Shown one piece after another: positions 15,679 through 25,418 of a DNA stretch of 52,198 nt; position 1 is the stretch's first letter, and every line of letters begins with the position of its first letter. Source of the DNA: Ktedonobacterales bacterium. Its GTDB lineage: Bacteria; Chloroflexota; Ktedonobacteria; Ktedonobacterales; JADMIN01. The notes beneath the pieces were generated by a model that worked only from the letters and a program-made list of their open reading frames with translations, searched no databases and was not told where the DNA came from. The stretch lies in assembly GCA_025935195.1 (NCBI GenBank), contig JAICVS010000013.1:1-52198 (forward strand), read 5' to 3'. The position numbers were made by a program, and so were the translations under genes.

Positions 15679-16893
15679 GTGACACAGACTCCAGTCAACG
15701 ACGAGCTGGTGGGCGCCATTCTCGGCGGCTGCGTGGTGGACGAGCTGCTTGGGCAGGGCGGCATGGCCCGTGTCTATCGCGGCAAGCAGGAGAAGCTCGA
15801 CCGCTACGTGGCGATCAAGGTGCTGCCGCCGTATTACGCCGCCGACCCCGCCTTCGTCGAGCGTTTCAAGCTGGAGGCGCGCGCGATGGCGCGGCTCTCG
15901 CACCCCAACATCGTCACCGTCTACGACACGGGCGACGATGCTGGCCGCCTCTATATCATCATGGAATACGTTTCCGACGGCACGCTGCGCGCGCGCATGA
16001 CCGCTGGCATGCCGCTGCGCGACATCACCCGCATCATCCACGAGATCGCCGGGGCGCTCACCTACGCACACACGCAGGGCATCGTCCACCGGGACGTGAA
16101 GCCTGTCAACGTGCTGATGGACACGAGCGGCCGCGCCGTGCTCTCCGACTTCGGCATCGCGAAGATGCTGCAAACCTCGGCGGCGCTCACACGCGCCGGC
16201 GCCGGTGTCGGCACACCCGAATATATGTCGCCGGAGCAGTGCCGCGGCGGAACGGTGGATCATCGCGCCGACATCTACGCGCTGGGCGTCATGCTCTACG
16301 AGATGCTCACCGGTCGCACGCCCTTCGTCGCGGACAACTATACGGCGCTCGCGCACGCGCACATCTACGAGCCGGTGCCGCCGCCGGTGCGGTTCAATCC
16401 GCGCATCTCGCCCGCCGTGCAATCCGTCGTGCTCAAGGCGCTCGAAAAGAACCCCGCCGACCGCTTCACGCAGGCCACTGAACTAGCACAGGCATTGGAG
16501 CAGGCCGTCGCGGCGCAGATACCCGTTGCTCCGCCGTCACGCCCGGCCCCGATCCCTACGCCGGCGCCTCGTCCCGCTGGTCAGGCGCCCGCGGTGATCG
16601 TCTGTCCGCGCTGCCAGCACACCAATCCCGCCCATCAACGTTTCTGCTCCGCCTGCGGCCAGCCGTTGGTCGCCGGCCATACCCCCGCCGCTCCCGCTCC
16701 GCAGCCGCAGCACACCGGAAGCTGGATCGCCTGTCCTCGCTGCCGCGCGCCGAACCAGCCCATCAATCGCTTTTGCACCACCTGCGGCCAGAGCCTGCTC
16801 ACCGGCGTGCCCGGCCTCCAGTGCCGCAACTGCGGCGTGCGCAATGCTCCCGGCACACGCTTCTGCACGGCATGTGGCGCGCCGCTACGCTAG
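15679..16893 (+). CDS. Ser/Thr protein kinase with three C-terminal zinc ribbons
   Basis: Hanks-type kinase of 404 residues. The kinase domain (about 12-275) has GQGGMARVY (25-33), Lys47, HRDVKPVN (137-144), DFGIAK (157-162) and EYMSPEQ. A Pro/Ala-rich linker is followed by three zinc ribbons at about 306-332, 349-378 and 379-404, each with a CxxC...CxxC pattern (CPRC/CSAC, CPRC/CTTC, CRNC/CTAC). There is no membrane helix. The GTG start at 15679 has a weak GGTGA site; no better in-frame start precedes the glycine loop. It is the third gene of the kinase-FHA-kinase unit, 93 bases after the scaffold. The ribbons may bind nucleic acid or protein partners; this is inference. Confidence 0.92.
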   Translation: MTQTPVNDELVGAILGGCVVDELLGQGGMARVYRGKQEKLDRYVAIKVLPPYYAADPAFVERFKLEARAMARLSHPNIVTVYDTGDDAGRLYIIMEYVSDGTLRARMTAGMPLRDITRIIHEIAGALTYAHTQGIVHRDVKPVNVLMDTSGRAVLSDFGIAKMLQTSAALTRAGAGVGTPEYMSPEQCRGGTVDHRADIYALGVMLYEMLTGRTPFVADNYTALAHAHIYEPVPPPVRFNPRISPAVQSVVLKALEKNPADRFTQATELAQALEQAVAAQIPVAPPSRPAPIPTPAPRPAGQAPAVIVCPRCQHTNPAHQRFCSACGQPLVAGHTPAAPAPQPQHTGSWIACPRCRAPNQPINRFCTTCGQSLLTGVPGLQCRNCGVRNAPGTRFCTACGAPLR

Positions 16894-16968
16894 CTCGCTG
16901 GCTCGCGCGCGATGGCTCGCGGTGACGCTGGCACGGCCTGTGCTGAGCTTAGGCGTGGGAGGTGCCGG

Positions 16969-17565
16969 ATGTCGCTATTTGAAGCCCAGCAGCAGATCGA
17001 TCCACGTGGCGGCATGATGACCGCCTCTGCCACTCCTGCCGATGCTGTCGGGCTTGATCTCTGGCTGCGCACTGAACTGCGCCGCCGCCTCACCATCGCC
17101 GTGATCGAGCCGTTGGGCGGCCCGAACCCGCTGTGCCAGGATCACTGCGCCCTGCTCGCCATCTTCTCTGAGGTGCGCGTGGTGACACATAGGCCGCCTG
17201 ACACGGCGGATGCATCCGCCGCGACGGCGCTGCTCGCGCGCATCGAGCGCGACGATGTGGATGCGCTGCTGGTCTGGACGAACGGCCGGCTGCTCACCAC
17301 TGGCCCGCTCGAAGGCGCCTGCACGGATGAATGGCAGTGGCCGCGCACGCTGCTCACGGCCGCCGAGCACACCGGCCTGCTGGATCGCAGCCTGGTCGCG
17401 CTGATTGGCGAGGATGTCACCCAGGCGGCGGCGCGCAAGATCGGCTATGAGGATGGCTTTTCAGCCGATCTGCCTGTGCCCGCGCTCGTCGGTGTCCTCG
17501 CCCGCGACGCGCTTGTGCGCGAGATGTATCGGCGGCGCGGCAGTAGCCCACCCTGCTATCTCTAG
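16969..17565 (+). CDS. conserved protein of unknown function, fourth gene of the kinase unit
   Basis: The 198-residue soluble protein starts at 16969 behind a good GGGAGG site. I do not recognise the family. Visible blocks are LTIAVIEPLGGPNPLCQDHC, DALLVWTNGRLLTTGPL and ARKIGYEDGFSADLPVPALV, ending RRRGSSPPCYL. The alternation of strands and helices suggests a Rossmann-like fold. The KIGYEDGF segment is faintly like the end of cobalamin-binding aminomutase domains, but the DxHxxG cobalamin motif is absent, so I do not use that. It lies 75 bases downstream of the second kinase and may be a substrate or effector of the pathway; that is inference from position only. Confidence 0.7.
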   Translation: MSLFEAQQQIDPRGGMMTASATPADAVGLDLWLRTELRRRLTIAVIEPLGGPNPLCQDHCALLAIFSEVRVVTHRPPDTADASAATALLARIERDDVDALLVWTNGRLLTTGPLEGACTDEWQWPRTLLTAAEHTGLLDRSLVALIGEDVTQAAARKIGYEDGFSADLPVPALVGVLARDALVREMYRRRGSSPPCYL

Positions 17566-17587
17566 TTTGGAGCTTCACAGAAACGCC

Positions 17588-17602
17588 TCACAAGAAGTGA
17601 GA
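17588..17602. terminator. short stem-loop between convergent genes
   Basis: CTCAC (17588-17592) and GTGAG (17598-17602) form a 5-bp stem around AAGAA in the 43-bp gap between the convergent unknown gene and glycerate kinase. The stem is weak and the terminator role is uncertain. Confidence 0.3.
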
Positions 17603-17608
17603 GACTCC

Positions 17609-18784
17609 CTATCCTCGCAGCTCCCGCCCCAGCTTCACCAGCCGCAACGACCGCGCCGTCGCCGCCGTCACCAGCTCCGCCGCCCGCGCCATGCTCTCGT
17701 CCAGCGTCAGCGGGCCATCGGGCAGAGGGATGGCGGCATCAAAGCCGAGTTGCGCCAGCGCCGCCTCATCCATCGCCACCGCCCCGGCCAGCACAATGGC
17801 CCGCGCGCCCGCCGCCCGCGCCGCCGCCGCGACCGCTCCTGGCGCCTTGCCGTAGGCGGTCTGCGCATCCAGTCGCCCCTCTGCCGTGATGGCGAGGTCC
17901 GCGCCGCGCATCGTCTCAGCGAAGTGGAGCGCGTCCAGCACGAGCCGCGCACCCAGCACGAGCCGCGCGCCCGCGAACGCCAGCAGCCCCGCGCCCAGCC
18001 CGCCCGCCGCACCCGCCCCCGGTACGTCGCGCACGTCCGCGCCCAGGTCGCGCCGCAGCACGTCCGCATAGTGGGCCAGTGCCGCGTCCAGCGCGCGCAC
18101 CATCTCCGGCGTGGCGCCTTTCTGTGGACCATAGACCGCCGAGGCGCCAGTGGGGCCGCAGAGCGGATTCGTCACGTCGCAGGCCACGCGCACGTCCGTC
18201 GCGCGTAGGCGCGCATCCAGCCCGCTCACGTCAATACGCGCCAGCAGCGCCAGCGCCGCCCCGCCCGGCGGCAGCTCGTTGCCCGCATCATCCAGCAGCC
18301 GCGCGCCCAATGCCCGCGCCATGCCCGCGCCGCCGTCGTTGGTCGCGCTGCCGCCGATGCCCAGAATGACCGCGCGGCAACCCGCATCCAGCGCGGCGCG
18401 CAGCAGCTCGCCCGTCCCGTGCGTGCTGGTGATGCGCGGATCGCGCCGTGATGGGGAAACCAGCGGCAGCCCGGATGCCGCCGCCATCTCGATCACCGCC
18501 GTGCGCGCATGGATATTACGAGCATCATGCTCACGGCCGGTGCCAAGTATGCCCCACTCCGCCTCCACCGGCTCACCCAGTGGGCTGTCCACGCGCGTGC
18601 GCCGCGACTCACCGGCCGTGGCCGCCACCAGCGCCCGCACCGTGCCCTCGCCGCCATCCGCCACCGGCACGACGGCAATCTGCGCGTCTGGGAAGACGGC
18701 GCGCACGCCCGCGGCGATGGCCGCGCCCACTTCCGGCGCATCCAGGCTGCCCTTGAGCGCCTGCGGCGCGACGACGATCTTCAT
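17609..18784 (-). CDS. glycerate kinase (GlxK/GarK type)
   Basis: Cytoplasmic enzyme that phosphorylates D-glycerate. The 391-residue protein opens with MKIVVAPQALKGSLDA and has VPVADGGEGTV near residue 40, the GIGGSATNDGGAGMARALG block in the middle and ITAEGRLDAQTAYGKAPG near the end, all characteristic of the GlxK/GarK family at its usual length (about 380). The product position (2- or 3-phosphoglycerate) cannot be assigned from sequence. No glyoxylate or glycerate pathway partner is adjacent. It is convergent with the kinase-operon tail. Confidence 0.94.
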   Translation of the reverse strand: MKIVVAPQALKGSLDAPEVGAAIAAGVRAVFPDAQIAVVPVADGGEGTVRALVAATAGESRRTRVDSPLGEPVEAEWGILGTGREHDARNIHARTAVIEMAAASGLPLVSPSRRDPRITSTHGTGELLRAALDAGCRAVILGIGGSATNDGGAGMARALGARLLDDAGNELPPGGAALALLARIDVSGLDARLRATDVRVACDVTNPLCGPTGASAVYGPQKGATPEMVRALDAALAHYADVLRRDLGADVRDVPGAGAAGGLGAGLLAFAGARLVLGARLVLDALHFAETMRGADLAITAEGRLDAQTAYGKAPGAVAAAARAAGARAIVLAGAVAMDEAALAQLGFDAAIPLPDGPLTLDESMARAAELVTAATARSLRLVKLGRELRG

Positions 18785-18811
18785 GGTGGCTCATCCTGCC
18801 TGCCGCCGCGT

Positions 18812-19174
18812 CTAGCGGTTCACCCAGACTTTCGCCAGCGAGTCCACGCTCCAGGCGCGGCCCGCGATGTCGGTCAGCGCCGTCACGACGATGTCATAGG
18901 CCGCCACCATGCCAGCATAGAGCATCGCCTCCGCGCCCTCCTGCGCCTGCTCCCATGCCGCCAGCGCGCCACTGCGGTCCGAGACGATCTGCTTCCACAC
19001 GGTATCGTCGTCCAGCGTCGCGCCAGGGCCGGCGAGAAACGTTGCCACACCGCCCAACACCTGCGCCTGGCCCTGCCAGTGCAGAATGTCCTCGCGCGTG
19101 TCCGCGTACTGCGCTTCGTGCCGCGCGCGCGCCGCCCACTGGCGCAGCCGCTCGACCGCCTGCTCTCTCTTCAT
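18812..19174 (-). CDS. small helical protein of unknown function
   Basis: The 120-residue protein is predicted by eye to be mostly alpha-helical (REQAVERLRQWAARARHEAQ, ILHWQGQAQVLGGVATFLAG, ALAAWEQAQEGAEAMLYAGM). There is no signal peptide and no recognised motif. AGCGGGGGGC upstream may serve as ribosome site. It lies 27 bases upstream of glycerate kinase on the same strand, so the two are probably co-transcribed. Function unknown. Confidence 0.6.
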   Translation of the reverse strand: MKREQAVERLRQWAARARHEAQYADTREDILHWQGQAQVLGGVATFLAGPGATLDDDTVWKQIVSDRSGALAAWEQAQEGAEAMLYAGMVAAYDIVVTALTDIAGRAWSVDSLAKVWVNR

Positions 19175-19399
19175 GTCGCTGCCCCCCGCTCTCGTCTATC
19201 GCGTCTCTATCATCTCGCGCGTCACTCGGATCTGCCTCGCGCATCGCCTACATCGCCTGTGTCTGGCATGGCCCGTTCGTCCCGTCGGGGCGCGTGTCCT
19301 ACCAATGGAAAAGTATAACATGGGGGTCTGGTCGCGGTCGCGGGCCGACGCACAGAAACGTTCACCATCATCATCTCATCGCGAATTGCGAGCAGCCCT

Positions 19400-20968
19400 G
19401 TGGCACGTACGCGCACGTCTGGCACGCCAGATATATCTCCGGCCGCGCCTGCCCATGCCCTCCTGCCGGTGGTCCCCGCGATCACCCTCGCCGTGCCGCG
19501 CCTGCTGCCGCTCGCCGGTGGCACGCTGCTGATGAGCCTCGCTGCCTGGGTCTATGAGCTGACGGGCCAGCGCGACAATCCGCTCGCCGCCGTCTTTGTC
19601 CTGCTCGCCTTCGCCGCCGCCGTCGCACTGCTGCTGCGTGCTGGCCGTGCGCAGCCATCGCGCCACACCCTCGCCCATGATACCCTCACCATCGCCCGTC
19701 GCCCCTTCGCCGTTCGTCTCGCCAACCGCTTCATTGCCCGCCTGGCCGCGCCCGCTATCATCGCCGCGATCCTGTTGAGCGGGCTGGCGACGCTCGCGCT
19801 GGCCGGCACCGTCGCCCTCAGCGCCGCCGGCAGCCCGCGTCTCTACAACTCGGACGCCGCCGCCTTCAATCACTACAACGCGGACCTCGTGCGCAACGGC
19901 GTCAATCCCTACACCAGCGACGATCGCTTCTGGGATGCCGTGGCGCGGTTCCCCGATGCCGGCGCGACACCCCTGCGCCTGGGACGCTATGCTGGCGAGC
20001 GGCTTGGCCCTTCGCTTGATACCGTCGTGCGCGACGCGCACGCGGAGCTGGCGAACCCCGCGCTACGCGGCCCCGAATACGTTCCCGCTTCGCTGCACAG
20101 CTATCCGGCGCTGGCCTTCCTCGTCTACCTGCCCGGCGACTGGGCCGGCCTGCCCACCACCTTCCTGACCTCGCTCTTCGTGCTGCTCGCCTTTCTCGCC
20201 ATCGTGCTGTGGACCGCGCCCGCGCGCCTGCGTCCCGCGCTCGCCGTGGTGCTGCTCGCCAATACGTTTCTGGTGGTCTACACGCTGCGCGGCTCGTTCG
20301 AGGTGATCGCGCTGCTGCCGGCGCTGCTGGCATGGCGGGGATTGGAACGACTTGAAAAGCCAGGTACACATGGGTCGGGCGCACGCGGGTCGGGCGCACG
20401 CGGGTCGGGCGCACGCGGGTCGGGCGCACGCGGGTCGGGCGCACGCGGTGCGCCCCTACAAGCGGGATGGCTGGGGCTGGCCTGTGCGGTGAAACAGACC
20501 GTCTGGCCGCTGGTGCCGCTGTATGCCATCATCGTGTGGCGGCGGCAGGGCGCGCGGGCGGCGCTGGCGCATCTGGGCATCGCGGCGGGCGCGTTCCTGC
20601 TGCCCAACCTGCCCTTCATCATCGCCTCACCCGGTGCGTGGGCGGCAAGTATGGTTCTGCCGCTGACGCTGCCGATCTTCCCATCGGGCATGGGGCTGGT
20701 GGCGTTGGGACGCGCAGGCGTGCTGCCGCTGCTGCCACCAGTGGCCTACGCGGCACTGGAGTTGCTGGCGCTGGCCGCCGTCACGCTCTGGTATGCCACC
20801 GCACGCACGCTGCCGCCCCCCGCGCTGGCGCTCCTGCTCGGACTGCTGCCCTTCACGCTCGCCTGGCACAGCCTCTTCGCCTACGTGATCGCGCTGCCGG
20901 CGCTGGCGGTCTACGCGACAGCGACGAAATGGAATGAGATCTCCATCTTCGCGCCCGCGATCCCGTGA
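19400..20968 (+). CDS. multi-pass membrane protein resembling GT-C/DUF2029-type glycosyltransferases
   Basis: Integral membrane protein of 522 residues with about 11 hydrophobic segments. After the second helix pair there is an extracytoplasmic loop (FNHYNADLVRNGVNPYTSDD and following) of the kind seen in polyprenyl-phosphate-dependent GT-C glycosyltransferases. KQTVWPLVPLYA near residue 370 is also typical. I cannot name the sugar or acceptor. A run of five Gly-Ser-Gly-Ala-Arg units (about 325-350) interrupts a cytoplasmic loop and comes from a 15-bp tandem repeat with a terminal palindrome. The GTG at 19400 has only a poor ribosome site, so the start is uncertain; the first helix begins about residue 22. 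Confidence 0.75.
   Translation: MARTRTSGTPDISPAAPAHALLPVVPAITLAVPRLLPLAGGTLLMSLAAWVYELTGQRDNPLAAVFVLLAFAAAVALLLRAGRAQPSRHTLAHDTLTIARRPFAVRLANRFIARLAAPAIIAAILLSGLATLALAGTVALSAAGSPRLYNSDAAAFNHYNADLVRNGVNPYTSDDRFWDAVARFPDAGATPLRLGRYAGERLGPSLDTVVRDAHAELANPALRGPEYVPASLHSYPALAFLVYLPGDWAGLPTTFLTSLFVLLAFLAIVLWTAPARLRPALAVVLLANTFLVVYTLRGSFEVIALLPALLAWRGLERLEKPGTHGSGARGSGARGSGARGSGARGSGARGAPLQAGWLGLACAVKQTVWPLVPLYAIIVWRRQGARAALAHLGIAAGAFLLPNLPFIIASPGAWAASMVLPLTLPIFPSGMGLVALGRAGVLPLLPPVAYAALELLALAAVTLWYATARTLPPPALALLLGLLPFTLAWHSLFAYVIALPALAVYATATKWNEISIFAPAIP
20372..20446 (+). repeat. five 15-bp tandem repeats inside the membrane protein gene
   Basis: The unit GGGTCGGGCGCACGC occurs five times without change (20372, 20387, 20402, 20417, 20432) and encodes GSGAR repeats in frame. 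The last unit runs into a palindrome, GGGCGCAC (20437-20444), GCG loop, GTGCGCCC (20448-20455). The whole looks like a REP-type palindromic element that landed in a loop-encoding region and expanded without breaking the frame. Confidence 0.92.
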
Positions 20969-20981
20969 TACCGCGCGCCGT

Positions 20982-21010
20982 TTGTCACCCCTTCCACCCG
21001 GTGATATAAT
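20982..21010 (+). promoter_or_regulatory. sigma-70 promoter of the nadBCA operon
   Basis: TTGTCA (20982-20987; five of six consensus bases) and a perfect TATAAT (21005-21010) are separated by the ideal 17 bases. The predicted transcription start is near 21017, about 165 bases before the nadB ATG. It is the best-matching promoter in the window. Confidence 0.8.
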
Positions 21011-21035
21011 CCTGTTCAGCCGACTTAGTGTATGT

Positions 21036-21048
21036 TGTACACTGTACA
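21036..21048. promoter_or_regulatory. 13-bp palindrome, candidate operator of the NAD operon
   Basis: TGTACACTGTACA is symmetric about 21042, and each TGTACA half is itself self-complementary. It lies about 20-30 bases downstream of the predicted transcription start, where a bound repressor would block elongation or open-complex escape. No NAD regulator (NadR, NrtR, NiaR) gene is in the window, so the binding protein is unknown. Confidence 0.5.
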
Positions 21049-21181
21049 CGAACTCGATCCGTATGTCCCGGCCGCGCGGCTGCTGCGCGTGGGCAAGAGG
21101 GGAGCGGCACGCGGACGCTCGCGGCACACCAAGTGCCGGCGCACACGGGCGACCGCTCCCAAACGACCCGAGGAGACGCAC

Positions 21182-22865
21182 ATGACGCCCGCGCCCATCG
21201 CTCACGACGCCGCATCCGTGGAGACCGCCGAGGCCCTTTCATGTGATGTTGCTGTCATCGGTAGCGGGATCGCTGGTCTTTCTGTCGTCTTGAATCTGCC
21301 CGCGCACCTGCGCGTCGCGCTCATCACCAAGAGCGCGCTCGGCGAGAGCAACACGCGCTACGCCCAGGGCGGTCTGGCCGCGCCGGTCGGCGCCGATGAC
21401 GATCCCGCGCTGCATCTGCGCGACACGCTGGCTGCCGGCGCCGGGCTGGTGGACGAGGCGGCGGCGCGGGTGCTGGTGAGTGAGGCGCGTGAGGCCGTCA
21501 CCTGGCTGATCGCCTCCGGCACACGCTTCGACGAGCGGATTGACGCGGCCGGCTCACCTGATAGCGCGGACTACGCCGCGCGCTACGATCTGGCGCGCGA
21601 GGCGGCGCACAGCCGGCGCCGTGTGTTGCACAGCGGCGACGCCACCGGCGCGGAGATCGAGCGCGCGCTGGTGGAAGCGGCGCGCGCGCGGCCAGGCACG
21701 CGCATCCTTGAGCGCGCGCTGGCGCTCGACCTGATCGTGCGCGCGGGGGCCTGCATCGGCGTAGAGCTGTGGCGCGAGGGGCGGCGCGTGCGTGTGCTGG
21801 CGGCGCGCGGCGTCGTGCTGGCGAACGGCGGCGCCGGACAGCTCTGGCTGCGCACGTCCAATCCGTCCGGCGCGACCGGCGACGGCATCGCGCTAGCGTG
21901 GCGCGCTGGCACGGCGCTGGCCGATCTGGAGTTCGCGCAGTTCCATCCGACGGTGCTGATGCCGCCCGCTGGAGCCGGGCAGCCGTTCCTCATCTCTGAG
22001 GCGGTGCGTGGCGAGGGCGCGTACCTGCGCAACATGGCGGGCGAGCGTTTCATGCCGCGCTACCATGCTGATGCCGAGCTGGCCCCACGCGACGTGGTGG
22101 CCCGCGCCATCCTGCGCGAGATGCTGGCGGGCGGCTCGCCCGCGGCCTTCCTCGATCTACGCCACCTCGACGCGGACGAGGTGTACCGCCGCTTCCCGAC
22201 GATCAGCGCCGCCTGCCGCGCCGCCGCCCTCGATCTCGCCACCGATCTCATTCCCGTCGCGCCCGCCGCGCACTACTACATGGGCGGCGTCGCGGTGGAT
22301 GCCTGGGCACGCACCACCGTGCCAGGGCTGTACGCCGTCGGCGAGGTCGCCTGCACTGGCGTCCACGGCGCGAACCGGCTAGCGAGCAACTCGCTGCTGG
22401 AGGGGCTGGTCTTCGGCCGCCGCGCCGCGCGGCTGATCAGGGAGGGAGACGATCCCGCGCGACGCTGGCCCACCGCTCCTACGCTGCCCGGCGCGACGCT
22501 GGCGCTCGCTGGTGTCGTCATGCCCACAGTGGATCCGTCGCTGGCGATGGACGAGGCGGCGCGCGATGCGGTGCGGCATTTCATGTGGGCGCGTGTCTCG
22601 CTGCTGCGCGATGCGGAGGGGCTGGCGCGCGCGCAGAATGAGCTACGCGCGCTGGCCGGCGCCCATCCAACCGACCCCGAGACGGCTAACATGCTCTTTT
22701 TGGCACAGGCCGTCAGCGCCGCCGCGCTGGCCCGCCACGAGAGCCGCGGCGGCCACTTCCGCACGGACTATCCCGAGCACGATCCGCTGCTCGACGGCCG
22801 GCACTCGCTGGTCGCTGGACAGTCTACGGCCACAGCAGCGAGTGTGCTGGAGGAAGGAGCGGTCT

Positions 22866-22879
<14 letters not shown>
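21182..22879 (+). CDS. nadB: NadB, L-aspartate oxidase
   Basis: FAD enzyme that oxidises L-aspartate to iminoaspartate, the first step of de novo NAD synthesis. The 565-residue protein has the FAD motif VIGSGIAGLSVV near residue 25, NTRYAQGGLAA, FAQFHPTVL, EAVRGEGAYLRN and HGANRLASNSLLEGLVFG, all family hallmarks. The C-terminal helical domain is complete. The start at 21182 is set by GAGGAG upstream; the frame is open to 21032 with no ribosome site. It is the first gene of nadB-nadC-nadA, and its end overlaps nadC by 14 bases. Iminoaspartate is unstable, so coupling with NadA in one operon fits. Confidence 0.96.
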
Positions 22880-23762
<883 letters not shown>

Positions 23763-23783
23763 AAGTAGAATAGGAGTCTTCCT

Positions 23784-25058
23784 ATGACCAGCACGATTTC
23801 CCAGCGCCCGGCGGCGCCCGCCATCGTGGCTGAGTGCGATGAGAGCGCGGAGAGCCGCGTACTGCCGTCGCTGGTGCGGTGGCGCGAGCGCGAGGCTGGT
23901 AATCTCGCGCTTCACCGGCCAAAGCACCGGGGCGCCGAGCGCGCGGATGCCATCCCGCGCGAGTACGCACTGATGTCCGCCGAGGAGCTGGACCGGCGTA
24001 TCGCCGCGGCGCGGGCGAAGCTAGGAGACCGGCTGGTCATCCTCGGCCACCACTACCAGCGCGATGAGATCATCCAGTACGCCGACGCGCGCGGCGACTC
24101 CTTCAAGCTGGCCCAGTTCGCCGCTGCCCGGCCCGAAGCGGATTACATCCTCTTCTGCGGCGTCCACTTCATGGCCGAGAGCGCGGACATCCTCAGCGGG
24201 CCGCACCAGACGGTGATCCTGCCCAACCCCGCCGCCGGCTGCTCGATGGCCGACATGGCGAGCATCGCGGAGGTGGAGGAGTGCTGGGAGGCGCTGGACG
24301 AGCTGTTCCGCGACGAAGTGACCGACGCGGATGGCGAAATGCAGCCGGTGATCCCGGTGACGTACATGAATTCGGCGGCGGACCTCAAGGCGTTCTGTGG
24401 GCGCAACGGCGGCATCGTCTGCACGTCGTCCAACGCGGAGAAGGTGCTGCGCTGGGCGTTCGCGCGCGGCCGGCGCGTGCTCTTCTTCCCGGACGAGCAT
24501 CTGGGCCGCAACACGGCGATCGCGCTGGGTGTGCCGGAAGAGCAGATCGTCGTCTGGAACCAGCGCGAGGACTTCGGCGGCATCGCGGACGACGCGACGC
24601 TGGTACACGCGCGCGTGATCCTGTGGAAAGGGTGGTGCTCGACGCACCAGCGCTTCAGCGTGGAGCAGATCGAGCGGGCGCGGCGCGAGTATCCGGGTGT
24701 GCGCGTGGTGGTGCATCCGGAGTGCCGGCGTGAGGTGGTGGCGGCGGCGGACGAGAACGGCTCGACTGAGTACATCGTCAAGGTGATCGCGCAGTCGCCG
24801 GCCGGGACGGTCTGGGCGGTCGGCACCGAGGTCAATCTGGTGAAGCGACTGGCGAACGAGCATCCCGACAAGACGATCTTCTGCCTGGATCCGGTCGTCT
24901 GCCCCTGCTCGACGATGTATCGCATCCACCCGGCGTACCTCGCCTGGGTGCTCGACGAGCTGGTGGAGGGCCGCGTCGTCAATCAGGTCAGCGTGGACGG
25001 CGAGACGGCCAAGTGGGCCAAGGTCGCGCTGGAGCGCATGCTGGCGAACAAGGCGTAG
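23784..25058 (+). CDS. nadA: NadA, quinolinate synthase
   Basis: Iron-sulfur enzyme condensing iminoaspartate with dihydroxyacetone phosphate to quinolinate. The 424-residue protein has LGHHYQRDEIIQYAD, CGVHFMAESADIL, NPAAGCSMADMA, VTYMNSAADLKAF, VVHPECRREV and VVCPCSTMYRI. The Cys in GCSMADMA, HPEC and the CPC motif are the candidate [4Fe-4S] ligands. It is longer than the shortest family members (about 300) because of an N-terminal extension of about 60 residues and is of the long bacterial type. AGGAG precedes the ATG. It is the third gene of the NAD operon. Confidence 0.96.
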   Translation: MTSTISQRPAAPAIVAECDESAESRVLPSLVRWREREAGNLALHRPKHRGAERADAIPREYALMSAEELDRRIAAARAKLGDRLVILGHHYQRDEIIQYADARGDSFKLAQFAAARPEADYILFCGVHFMAESADILSGPHQTVILPNPAAGCSMADMASIAEVEECWEALDELFRDEVTDADGEMQPVIPVTYMNSAADLKAFCGRNGGIVCTSSNAEKVLRWAFARGRRVLFFPDEHLGRNTAIALGVPEEQIVVWNQREDFGGIADDATLVHARVILWKGWCSTHQRFSVEQIERARREYPGVRVVVHPECRREVVAAADENGSTEYIVKVIAQSPAGTVWAVGTEVNLVKRLANEHPDKTIFCLDPVVCPCSTMYRIHPAYLAWVLDELVEGRVVNQVSVDGETAKWAKVALERMLANKA

Positions 25059-25196
25059 CCGCCCGTCCTCAACCGCGCTCATGATAGCATGATAGCCGCT
25101 TGCCGCGTCCCGCTGGGCGTGCGATACTCGTATTGCCCGGCGGGACGTTGTCGCATCTCGCACCGTCATCCGTCCTTCCCTATCAGGAGCTCAGAC

Positions 25197-25418
25197 ATGG
25201 TCACACCAGCATATGATGAGGTGCTGTCCGCCGCCCAGCGTCTCGATCCCCAGGATCAGCTCCGTCTCGCGGAGCAACTGATCGCGCTCGCCCGGCAGCA
25301 ACTTAGTGGCCCTGCCCAACATAGCATTCTGGAGCTCGAAGGGTTGGGCAAGGAGATCTGGGAAGGCATTGACGCCCAGGAGTATGTGGATCGGGAGCGC
25401 GATTCGTGGGGTGGGTAG
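25197..25418 (+). CDS. VapB-like antitoxin of a PIN-domain toxin
   Basis: The 73-residue protein is mainly helical (YDEVLSAAQRLDPQDQLRLA, EQLIALARQQL) and ends IDAQEYVDRERDSWGG, an acidic tail typical of antitoxins that thread into PIN toxins. CAGGAG precedes the ATG. The stop overlaps the toxin start by 13 bases, the standard arrangement for vapBC. Upstream, ATGATAGC is repeated in tandem (25081-25096), a possible autoregulatory site. The DNA-binding fold is not identifiable, so the antitoxin call depends mostly on the neighbour. Confidence 0.75.
   Translation: MVTPAYDEVLSAAQRLDPQDQLRLAEQLIALARQQLSGPAQHSILELEGLGKEIWEGIDAQEYVDRERDSWGG

Noticed and set aside
20372-20455. CRISPR array
   Set aside because: Units are 15 bp, contiguous, without spacers and in frame inside a gene.
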